The position numbers were made by a program, and so were the translations under genes. DNA of 6,559 bases from Prosthecobacter sp. (lineage in GTDB: Bacteria; Verrucomicrobiota; Verrucomicrobiia; Verrucomicrobiales; Verrucomicrobiaceae). The DNA is taken from contig JAIWOJ010000135.1 in NCBI GenBank assembly GCA_020216965.1, positions 1 through 6,559 of the forward strand, written 5' to 3'. Of the stretch, positions 1 to 6,022 are shown piece after piece (positions within the stretch are counted from its first letter, which is position 1; each line of letters begins with the position of its first letter). The notes beneath the pieces were generated by a model. The model searched no databases, had not been told where the DNA came from, and saw nothing but the letters and a program-made list of their open reading frames with translations.

Positions 1-20
1 GCGCACTCCAAGACGCTGCC

Positions 21-43
21 GCGCCTTTCATGGCGCACCTTTT
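21..43 (+). terminator. Possible weak intrinsic terminator of a gene to the left
   Basis: A perfect 5-bp GC inverted repeat (GCGCC at 21-25, GGCGC at 32-36, 6-nt loop) is followed after three bases by TTTT at 40-43. Position and orientation fit the end of a rightward gene lying mostly outside the window. The stem is short and the T run has only four bases, so this is a candidate only. No coding sequence can be recognised in bases 1-50. Confidence 0.3.
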
Positions 44-52
44 AGTCCAACC

Positions 53-116
53 TCATCCTCTATCTTCCACCTTCTATCCCTCCATCCTCCATCTTCTACC
101 CTCCATCCTCCGCTTT
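53..116. repeat. Degenerate heptamer tandem array (CCATCYT)n, pyrimidine-rich
   Basis: About nine consecutive 7-base units can be read: TCATCCT (53), CTATCTT (60), CCACCTT (67), CTATCCC (74), one extra T at 81, then CCATCCT (82), CCATCTT (89), CTACCCT (96), CCATCCT (103) and CCGCTTT (110). The only purine in each unit is at the third position, at 55, 62, 69 and 76, then 84, 91, 98, 105 and 112. This is an exact 7-base rhythm with one 1-base phase slip. Essentially all other bases are C or T. The period is not a multiple of three, so it is not coding. The array lies about 90 bp upstream of the first gene of the rightward operon. Bases 117-203 hold a C/T-rich continuation and then ordinary sequence, in which I see no convincing promoter or gene. 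Confidence 0.8.
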
Positions 117-203
117 CCTTCCCTTCAGTGACCTGGCAGCGCGAAATCTGGGTTTGCCGTTCCTGCTTGCGTGGCACGCGGGTCTTTCCAGACTCAGGCG
201 CTG

Positions 204-725
204 ATGTTCATGTTCCGTTTTGCCTCGCCGCTCTTTCTCTTGCCCGTGCTGCTGCTCGCCTCTTGTCAGACGGGTGGGCTTTCTCCTGCGCAGCAGCAGC
301 AGGTGGAGTATCGCCGTCTGGCCATCGCGGCTGAGCCGCGTGGGGATTACTACATCGGGCGTAGGTTCCACATCGATAAGACGCACTTCTGGGGCTATGT
401 GCGCCGCCCAGGGGAGGGCTGGGACCGCTCACGCCTGGTGGTGATGAGCGAGCGCCTGACCCGCCAGCCTGACCGCTACCCAGAGATGCCTGAGGGGGAC
501 ACGCCAGCCTATGGCTACGATCACAATACGGAGTACCGACTGTGGGGATACTTCTCTGGCCGCAAGGTGTATGACCCGAACAGCAACATGGTGCTGCCAG
601 AGTTTGTGCTCCAGCGTTATGAGGTGAAGGACACGTCCCCAGGTTGGCTCTTCCGCCCAGATGAGAAGTTTGACGGTGCGCATCTGTTCCGCGCGGAGCC
701 TGGATCGACACCCGGAGGGCGGTGA
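204..725 (+). CDS. Small lipoprotein of unknown function
   Basis: A 173-residue protein. Residues 1-20 form a lipoprotein signal peptide: R5 near the N terminus, a leucine-rich core, and the lipobox L18-A19-S20-C21. The mature protein should therefore be lipidated on C21 and anchored in a membrane. The mature part (about 153 residues) starts with a Gln run coded by repeated CAG and is rich in Tyr, Trp, Phe and Arg, for example DYYIGRRFHI, FWGYVRRPGEGW and YDPNSNMVLPEFVL. I recognise no enzyme motif or named domain, so the function is unknown. An in-frame GTG at 171 would place 11 polar residues before the signal peptide, so ATG 204 is preferred; ATG 210 is also possible. The upstream SD is weak (CAGG). 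This is the first gene of the operon, and its TGA overlaps the trmL ATG by one base (TGATG). Confidence 0.82.
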   Translation: MFMFRFASPLFLLPVLLLASCQTGGLSPAQQQQVEYRRLAIAAEPRGDYYIGRRFHIDKTHFWGYVRRPGEGWDRSRLVVMSERLTRQPDRYPEMPEGDTPAYGYDHNTEYRLWGYFSGRKVYDPNSNMVLPEFVLQRYEVKDTSPGWLFRPDEKFDGAHLFRAEPGSTPGGR

Positions 726-1195
726 TGATCCACATCGTGCTCTACCAGCCAGAGATCCCGCACAATACGGGCGCGGTGGGGCGTCTGTGCCTGGCCACGG
801 GAGCGCGGCTGCATTTGATCAAGCCGCTGGGTTTTAGTCTGGAGGATCGCTACCTGAAGCGCTCGGGGCTAGACTATTGGCATGAAGTCGATGTGCGCGT
901 CTGGGAGGGCTGGGAGGATTTTTACCAGGGGGTGGGAAAGACGGCCTGCCTGAAGATGGTGGAGGTGCAGGGTAGCCGCCTTTATTGGGAGTGTGACCTC
1001 ACCCGCGCGGCTGAGATTTTCCTCGTCTATGGCCCTGAGACGCGCGGCATCCCGCCCTCCATCCTCGGGCTGGGCGAGTCTCTGCACATCCCGATGCTGG
1101 GGACGCGCAGCCTGAACCTTTCCACGGCGGTTTCCGTGGTGCTGTATGAAACGGTGCGCCAACGCACGCTAGCGGGCCGCCCCCTCGGATCATGA
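725..1195 (+). CDS. trmL: tRNA (cytidine(34)-2'-O)-methyltransferase TrmL
   Basis: A 156-residue SPOUT-class methyltransferase, close to the length of E. coli TrmL (157). The family transfers a methyl group from S-adenosylmethionine to the 2'-O of the wobble nucleotide (C34 or modified U34) of leucine tRNAs, in the cytoplasm. Three signatures are visible: the N-terminal YQPEIPHNTG (N14), the GPETRG loop (residues 103-108), and RSLNLS (128-133) followed by AVSVVLYE. The last two build the knotted cofactor site. The GLDYW stretch also matches the family. ATG 725 lines up with the start of the family (MIHIVLYQPEIP against MLNIVLYEPEIP in E. coli); the GTG at 722 would add one residue. It is coupled upstream by TGATG and downstream by an ATGA overlap with the DUF58 gene, a combination without an obvious functional reason. 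The whole short length is conserved and nothing appears broken. Confidence 0.95.
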   Translation: MIHIVLYQPEIPHNTGAVGRLCLATGARLHLIKPLGFSLEDRYLKRSGLDYWHEVDVRVWEGWEDFYQGVGKTACLKMVEVQGSRLYWECDLTRAAEIFLVYGPETRGIPPSILGLGESLHIPMLGTRSLNLSTAVSVVLYETVRQRTLAGRPLGS

Positions 1196-2076
1196 ATGTG
1201 GAGCCCAGTGAGCTGCTAAACATCCAGGCGCAGGCACGCGCCTGGGCGCAGGTACTGCGGCTGCCGCTACGCCGCCGCCGCTGGCGCGGAAATGCGGGCG
1301 GCATGGCCGGGAAGGGGGCGGGCAGTAGTTTGGAGTTTCATGACCAGCGCGCTTACCTGCCGGGGGATGATCCCCGCCAGATCAACTGGCAAGCCTACGC
1401 CCGCACTGGGAACTACACGATGAAGCTCTATCAGGAGGAGGTGCGTCCGCTGGTGGATCTGGTGCTGGATGCCAGCGCCTCCATGTTTGCCTATCCGGCA
1501 AAGCAGCAGCGCACGCTGGAGCTGCTGGCCTTTTGCCTAGAGGCTGCCCTGGCCTCTTCTGCCCATGTGCGCGCCTATGCGGTGCGCGGGCCAGCTTTCT
1601 ATCCCCTGGAGCTGGAAGCGCTGTGCTCAGGACGCTGGCCTCTCCGTCTAGGGGAGATGCCGAGCAGCGGCGCTGAGCTGCCGCCCGCGCTCTCCCGGCT
1701 GCCCCTGCGGGCAGGTTCGCTGCGCGTTTTGATCAGTGATCTGCTCTTCCCAGGTGAGCCTGAGCCTCTGCTCATGGCTCTGGGCCAGCACCAGGGGCGC
1801 GGGGTCGTCTTTGCCCCCTGGTGTGCTGAGGAGGCCGCGCCCGGCTGGCGGGGAGATTGTGAGTTTGTCGATGCCGAGACTGCCGCCGTGCAGCCGCAGA
1901 GGGTGGAGGCTGATGTCCTGAAGAACTACCTCGCGGCCTACGCGCGCCACTTTGATCTGTGGAAAAAGGCCGCGCTGAAGCTGGCTACGCCCCTAGCCCG
2001 TGTGGAGGCAGAGGCCGCCTTTCTCCAAGCGGTGCAGGCTGAGGGCACCCCCTCTGGCGCGCTCGACCTAGCTTGA
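1192..2076 (+). CDS. DUF58 domain protein (MoxR-associated, vWA-like)
   Basis: A 294-residue protein with the hallmarks of DUF58 (Pfam PF01882). The N-terminal part has the family signature SSLEFHDQRAYLPGDD (P57-G58-D59-D60), followed by R62-Q-I-N-W66 and then AR and K-x-Y-x-E-E elements. A von Willebrand A-like core follows, with a MIDAS-type D93-A-S95-A-S97-M metal site and a second vWA strand around LRVLISDLLFPG. No membrane segment is evident, so it should be cytoplasmic. DUF58 proteins usually work with MoxR-type AAA+ ATPases and BatA/B-like vWA proteins in protein assembly or metal-cofactor maturation. None of those partners is visible here, so the exact role is open. The start ATG 1192 overlaps the trmL stop (ATGA). 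The 3' end meets the nuclease gene inside a 10-bp tandem duplication. Family membership is well supported. Confidence 0.93.
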   Translation: MNVEPSELLNIQAQARAWAQVLRLPLRRRRWRGNAGGMAGKGAGSSLEFHDQRAYLPGDDPRQINWQAYARTGNYTMKLYQEEVRPLVDLVLDASASMFAYPAKQQRTLELLAFCLEAALASSAHVRAYAVRGPAFYPLELEALCSGRWPLRLGEMPSSGAELPPALSRLPLRAGSLRVLISDLLFPGEPEPLLMALGQHQGRGVVFAPWCAEEAAPGWRGDCEFVDAETAAVQPQRVEADVLKNYLAAYARHFDLWKKAALKLATPLARVEAEAAFLQAVQAEGTPSGALDLA

Positions 2077-2092
2077 TGATTCTTGATGATTC
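2072..2092 (+). repeat. Perfect 10-bp tandem duplication at a stop/start junction
   Basis: CTTGATGATT occurs twice head to tail (2072-2081 and 2082-2091), with one further matching base at 2092. The first copy holds the DUF58 stop codon (TGA 2074-2076) and an overlapping ATG at 2076. The second copy repeats the same TGATG ten bases later in another frame. A 10-base unit shifts the frame by one, so the duplication changes which ATG is in frame with the nuclease gene. It could have arisen by replication slippage. Confidence 0.85.
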
Positions 2093-4994
2093 CCCGCCGT
2101 GCTTACCCACCCGTTTTGTTATGCCTGACTCCATGAAAAAACTGACTTGGTCCTGGGATGCCCCGGTGCTGGAAAAAGCCGTGGCCCATCTGCTGCGGGG
2201 TTGGCAACCTGAGCATGGTGCCCTGGACCTGTCCGGGGTGCTGCTGCTGGTGCCCAGCATGGAGGCTGGCAGGCGGCTCAAAGAAGCGCTGGCCCGTGCC
2301 ACGGCGGTGCAGGGCAGCGGTGCCTTTATCCCCTGGGTGTGGACGCCAGAGATGGCCCTTTCTCCCCCAGGTAGCTCCCAGCCCACCGCCACGCGCCTCC
2401 AGTGCCAGATGGCCTGGCAGCGGGCGCTGCAAACGGTGCCGATCGAGGCACTGACGGCGCTTTTTCCCACCCTGCCAGAGCTGCGCGGCTGGTCCTGGGA
2501 GCAGGAGATGGCTGCCGCACTGGCTGAACTGAAGAGCCTGCTCGGGGCAGGTGGCCTCACCTTTGCCGAGGCCGCCGAACGCCTGGAAAGGGATGCCGCC
2601 CGCTGGCGCGACCTCGCACGGCTAGAGTCTGCTTTTTTCAAGCACCTCACGGAGGAAGGGCTGGCCGAGCCACAGTCTGCCAAGCGGGATACCGCCGCAG
2701 CCCCCGTGCTGCCAGAGGGAGTCCGCGCCGTGCTGGTGCTGCCTGCGCCGGATCTACCACCGCTGCTCAGCACCTGGCTGGCAGCCTGCGCCCAGCGTGG
2801 CCTAGACGTCACCGTATGCATCCATGCGCCGCCAGAGCTGGCAGCCTCCTTTGATGCCGCTGGCCGCCCGCTCATCGGGCACTGGGGGGAGGCGGCAGAT
2901 CATCACCTGCCCCTGCCCCAAGAGCACATCCATGCCTGCCATGACCTCGCCGCCCAGGCCAGCCGCACGCTAGACCTCATCCGCGCCGCTGCTCCCCAGG
3001 GCAGGACGGCCATCGGGGTAGGTGATCCCGAATCAGCAGCCGTGCTGGCTGAGAAACTGCGCGTGGAGGGCGTGCGCGTCTTTGAGCCTGGCGGCGTGCT
3101 GCCTACCCAGACGGGCCTCTGGCATGTGCTGGAGCAGATGCAGACCCTCCTCACCAGCGGCTCCTGGGCTGCCTTTGCCAGCCTGCTGCGCGTGCCAGAC
3201 GTGCGGCAGGGGCTGCTGCGCGGGCAGCCGCTTGACCCGACTAGCTCAGCCGAAAGCGCCGAGGGCACCCAAAGCAGCCACCTGCGCCTGCTAGAGCAGG
3301 CAGACCACCATGCGACCACGCACCTGCCTGTGAGCCTGGAGCACGCCCTGGAGCTGCTAGACGCTGGCAAGCAACCCGCCTTGGCTCAGGCCCTGCATGG
3401 GATGCAAGCGCTGCTTTCCCGCATGAGGCAGCTCCCTCTCGCAGACGCGGCGCGTGAGCTGCTGCTCTGTTTTTATGGTGAGCGTGATTTTGTGCCCAAT
3501 GAGCGCCGCGACCACCTTTTGCAGTCGCTCGGGGAGGCTTGGCTGGGGGTCTGCCAAGAGGTGCAGGAGGAGGTTTCCCGCTTTCAGCTTCAGGCCAGCG
3601 CTGGGGAGCTGCTGGCTCTTTCCCTCCAGATGCTCCAAGACCGTGCCCTGAGCGAACCGCGCGGCGAGGTGGACCTGGTGCTCCATGGCTGGCTAGAGCT
3701 GCTCTGGGAGCCCGCCCCCCATCTCATCATCACAGGCGTGAATGAGGAGCATGTCCCCGGCATCCAGACCGCCCACCCCTTTCTGCCAGACCAAGCGCGT
3801 GAATCCCTAGGGCTGCCCTGCCAGGCCACGCGCTTTTCCCGCGATGCCTACCTGCTCCGCGCCCTGGCGGAGATGCGCGCGGCCAGCGGTTCCCTGCACC
3901 TTCTCTTCGGCCAATGGGGCGCACGCGGGGATGCCCTACGCCCCTCCCGCCTGCTGCTCCTCTGCCCAGATGCTGAGCTGCCCAGCCGCGTGGAGCACCT
4001 CTTCCCCAAAGAAGAAACAGCCGCCCATGAAGCAGAGCCACCACGCACCCTGCTCTGGCGGCTGCGCCCCAGGCTCACCACCCCCGCCGTGGAAACCATT
4101 TCCCCCACCCGCCTCCGGGATTACCTAGCCTGCCCCTTCCGCGACTTCTGCACGAACGAGCTCGGCATGGCCGCGGTCGATCCAGGAAGGAGAGAGCTGG
4201 ACAGCGCAGGCTACGGCACGCTGGCCCACCATGCCTTTCACCAGCTCGCCCTCCATGACGGCATGAAACTCAGCACCTCCGCCCCAGAAATCGCTGATTT
4301 CCTCATTGAGGCCACCCGCCAGGAAATGCACCGCCTCTTTGGCCGCCGGCCCGCGCCGCTCATCACCCTGCAATTTGACGCACTGACCCAGAGCCTACGC
4401 TATGCCGCAGAAGTCGAGGCCGCCCAGCGCCTAGATGGCTGGAGGATCCACGCCGCTGAGCTCAAGATCGGCACGCCCGAGGAAACAGCCCCCCTGCAGA
4501 TTGAGGGAGCTCTTTTCAAAGGCAAAATCGACCGCGTGGACCGGCATGAAAAGAGCGGCCACCTACGCCTGATCGACTTCAAAACCTCCAACAAAGCCCG
4601 TGACCCACGCGAGGCCCATGCCGACAAAATCAGCGCCCGCCGTCAGCTCTGTGAAAGCGATGTCTGGAAGACCTTTGAGCATGACGGAAAGACCTGGTTG
4701 TGGCGGGACCTCCAGCTCCCGCTTTACGCTGCTGCCCTCCGCCAGCGCGGCCAGCGCGTCGATGCCGTCGGCTACTTTTGCCTGCCAAAAAACGTGCAAG
4801 ACACGGGCATCCTCCTCTGGGATGCCTTTGACCACGGCTGGGAACAGCGCGCGCTCGACTGCGCTGCCGAGGCCGTGCGCAGGCTGCGTGAGGGGCGGTT
4901 CTGGCCACCCGCCGCAAAGCCCAGCTTTGAGCCATCCTATGAAGAAATCTTCCTGGGGGACGCCCTCGCCACCGTGGAGCCCATCAGCGCTTGA
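2076..4994 (+). CDS. AddB-like PD-(D/E)XK nuclease (RecB-family C-terminal nuclease)
   Basis: A 972-residue protein related to AddB and other helicase-nuclease subunits that process DNA double-strand ends for recombination. The N-terminal half is a degenerate helicase-like fold: VLLLVPS near residues 51-57 resembles motif Ia, and G554-V-N-E-E-H-V-P is the AddB-like ITGVNE motif. I see no Walker A P-loop. The C-terminal nuclease (PDDEXK_1 type) looks complete: SPTRLRDYLACP (676-687), GTLAHHAF with H718, GKIDRVD with D819, IDFKT with D834 and K836, and QLPLYA with Q880 and Y884. C686 is at the place of the first AddB Fe-S cysteine, but the C-terminal three-cysteine cluster is absent, so a 4Fe-4S site is unlikely. 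No AddA-type helicase is in the window. The start is uncertain: ATG 2076 (stop/start overlap), ATG 2121 or ATG 2133 (MKKLTWSW). The protein sequence up to MKK does not look conserved. It is the last gene of the operon and overlaps the convergent gene by 11 bases. Confidence 0.87.
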   Translation: MILDDSPPCLPTRFVMPDSMKKLTWSWDAPVLEKAVAHLLRGWQPEHGALDLSGVLLLVPSMEAGRRLKEALARATAVQGSGAFIPWVWTPEMALSPPGSSQPTATRLQCQMAWQRALQTVPIEALTALFPTLPELRGWSWEQEMAAALAELKSLLGAGGLTFAEAAERLERDAARWRDLARLESAFFKHLTEEGLAEPQSAKRDTAAAPVLPEGVRAVLVLPAPDLPPLLSTWLAACAQRGLDVTVCIHAPPELAASFDAAGRPLIGHWGEAADHHLPLPQEHIHACHDLAAQASRTLDLIRAAAPQGRTAIGVGDPESAAVLAEKLRVEGVRVFEPGGVLPTQTGLWHVLEQMQTLLTSGSWAAFASLLRVPDVRQGLLRGQPLDPTSSAESAEGTQSSHLRLLEQADHHATTHLPVSLEHALELLDAGKQPALAQALHGMQALLSRMRQLPLADAARELLLCFYGERDFVPNERRDHLLQSLGEAWLGVCQEVQEEVSRFQLQASAGELLALSLQMLQDRALSEPRGEVDLVLHGWLELLWEPAPHLIITGVNEEHVPGIQTAHPFLPDQARESLGLPCQATRFSRDAYLLRALAEMRAASGSLHLLFGQWGARGDALRPSRLLLLCPDAELPSRVEHLFPKEETAAHEAEPPRTLLWRLRPRLTTPAVETISPTRLRDYLACPFRDFCTNELGMAAVDPGRRELDSAGYGTLAHHAFHQLALHDGMKLSTSAPEIADFLIEATRQEMHRLFGRRPAPLITLQFDALTQSLRYAAEVEAAQRLDGWRIHAAELKIGTPEETAPLQIEGALFKGKIDRVDRHEKSGHLRLIDFKTSNKARDPREAHADKISARRQLCESDVWKTFEHDGKTWLWRDLQLPLYAAALRQRGQRVDAVGYFCLPKNVQDTGILLWDAFDHGWEQRALDCAAEAVRRLREGRFWPPAAKPSFEPSYEEIFLGDALATVEPISA

Positions 4995-5262
4995 TCTCGA
5001 AAAAAAAGCCCGCCACCCCCCAGGCCACATCCTCACGCGGCAAGATACCATCGCCGCCCAGGTAAAAGCGGCTCATCACCAGGTAATTGTCCCGGTGAAT
5101 GCCGCCCTTTTTCCCACCCGTCAGCAGGTCAGCCACCGCCATTCCCACCGTGCCAGCGATGCCCTCCCTCTGCCGCACATGCTCACGGAAATCCGCCTCA
5201 CTCGGATTGGTCACAGCGAGCACAAAAACCACCGCCAGCAGAAGGAAGAGCAGCTTTTTCAT
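4984..5262 (-). CDS. Small DUF4359-like protein with N-terminal signal/anchor
   Basis: A 92-residue protein. It starts with MKK and a hydrophobic segment (residues 4-17), so it is exported or anchored by a single N-terminal helix. The sequence then runs T18-N19-P20, a charged stretch, a Gly/Lys-rich loop (GGKKGG, 49-54), R57-D-N-Y60-LVMSRFYLG, and a C-terminal GVAGFFFEIK. As I remember the family, DUF4359 proteins share the TNP motif just after the membrane segment, a central (R/K)NYxxFS motif and a hydrophobic end. This likeness is from memory, and the function of that family is unknown. ATG 5262 is chosen over an upstream in-frame start at 5289, which would put nine extra residues before the signal and overlap the preceding gene. 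It begins four bases after the preceding stop (TGA-CCCG-ATG), has no clear SD, and is probably translationally coupled. Its 3' end overlaps the nuclease gene tail to tail. Confidence 0.72.
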   Translation of the reverse strand: MKKLLFLLLAVVFVLAVTNPSEADFREHVRQREGIAGTVGMAVADLLTGGKKGGIHRDNYLVMSRFYLGGDGILPREDVAWGVAGFFFEIKR

Positions 5263-5266
5263 CGGG

Positions 5267-5992
5267 TCAGTTTTCAGGCAGAAAATCAAAACTCAAGTCT
5301 TCCACCTGTTCATCGCTGAGCTTGCCAAAACAACCATTCGTCTGCCCCATTAGCGGGTGCTTTGCGTCGCAGGCAGCGGTGGAGGCATAGCAAGAGGCTT
5401 CCAGAGACAAGGCCGTGGCCATGACCATCCGAGCCAGACGCTTTTTCTGAAACTGAGACCAATCCGTCACCTGGGAGATGGGTTCTTCCAGCTCCTTCAG
5501 CGGGTCCAGCCACTTGAGCCAGTTCATAAACTCAAGCTCGAAATGATCCGTGGGAAAGCCTTTCCATTCCACTTTGACCCAGCAGTCATTGACCCTCACC
5601 CGCAGCCTAGCAAAAAGACTCGGGAGCATCTGAAGCAAGAACCTCACCCGCCAGACACGCTCCTCGTAGTCGTTGCTAGGGAGGGCATTTCGCTTGCTGG
5701 GAAGCTGACCGTTCTGTTCAAAACCTAGAAATGGCTGCAAACAGCCCAGCACAAGAAAGGCGGCGACGCGCTTGAACGGCCCTGGGGGACTGGCGAAGTA
5801 GTGCGGTGCCTCATCAAAGAGCCCAACTCCCTGGATGCAGCAGGCTTCTAGGCTTTCTACGGAAAGGCAGAGCTTGAAGCCATACATGTCACAGTGCTCC
5901 TGATTCCACCAGTCCACGAGCAGCTTGGCTGACTCAAAGGCAATGGTCAGATCCTCCTCTTGATAGCCCTGCTGGGTGCTAAATAAGCCCAT
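5267..5992 (-). CDS. Hypothetical protein, Cys- and Trp-rich, 241 residues
   Basis: I do not recognise this protein. It has 241 residues with no signal peptide and no clear membrane helix; the most hydrophobic stretch is VAAFLVLGCLQPFLGF, about 76-91. It is unusually rich in cysteine (nine: 34, 42, 51, 52, 84, 137, 201, 208 and 221) and tryptophan (eight, including W28-W29). The cysteines do not form a regular CxxC metal motif. An amphipathic Leu/Glu/Trp-rich region (about 153-171, MNWLKWLDPLKELEE) looks helical. ATG 5992 is preceded by a good SD (AGAAGG, 6-base spacing), the best in the window. It is in the same frame as the upstream 91-residue ORF, separated by one TGA and ten sense codons, and is followed after four bases by the DUF4359-like gene. 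GC content is well below that of the rightward operon in parts, hinting at a different origin. A soluble cytoplasmic protein is the simplest reading. Confidence 0.75.
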   Translation of the reverse strand: MGLFSTQQGYQEEDLTIAFESAKLLVDWWNQEHCDMYGFKLCLSVESLEACCIQGVGLFDEAPHYFASPPGPFKRVAAFLVLGCLQPFLGFEQNGQLPSKRNALPSNDYEERVWRVRFLLQMLPSLFARLRVRVNDCWVKVEWKGFPTDHFELEFMNWLKWLDPLKELEEPISQVTDWSQFQKKRLARMVMATALSLEASCYASTAACDAKHPLMGQTNGCFGKLSDEQVEDLSFDFLPEN

Positions 5993-6020
5993 CTCAACCC
6001 TTCTTCTTGGATGGATTGAG
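5993..6020 (-). promoter_or_regulatory. Inter-ORF hairpin carrying the ribosome binding site
   Basis: On the minus strand CTCAATCC and GGGTTGAG pair over eight positions (one U-G wobble in RNA) around a 12-nt A-rich loop. The hairpin starts two bases after the TGA of the 91-residue ORF and ends directly before ATG 5992. The SD AGAAGG lies partly in the loop and partly in the 3' arm. In RNA of the opposite strand the wobble would be a C-A mismatch, so the fold favours the coding direction. The obvious reading is control of, or coupling for, translation of the 241-residue protein. This is inferred from pairing alone. Confidence 0.5.
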
Positions 6021-6022
6021 GC

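Noticed and set aside
152..200. TTGCCG-like -35 element upstream of the lipoprotein gene
   Set aside because: No acceptable -10 hexamer lies at 16-18 bases, so a sigma70 promoter cannot be supported.
285..305. CAG triplet run as a contingency repeat
   Set aside because: There are only four units, in frame and coding a Gln run. Changes in copy number would not shift the frame.
1361..1376. Near-palindrome CGGGGGATGATCCCCG as an operator site
   Set aside because: It lies inside the conserved PGDDPR motif of DUF58, so the protein sequence explains the bases.
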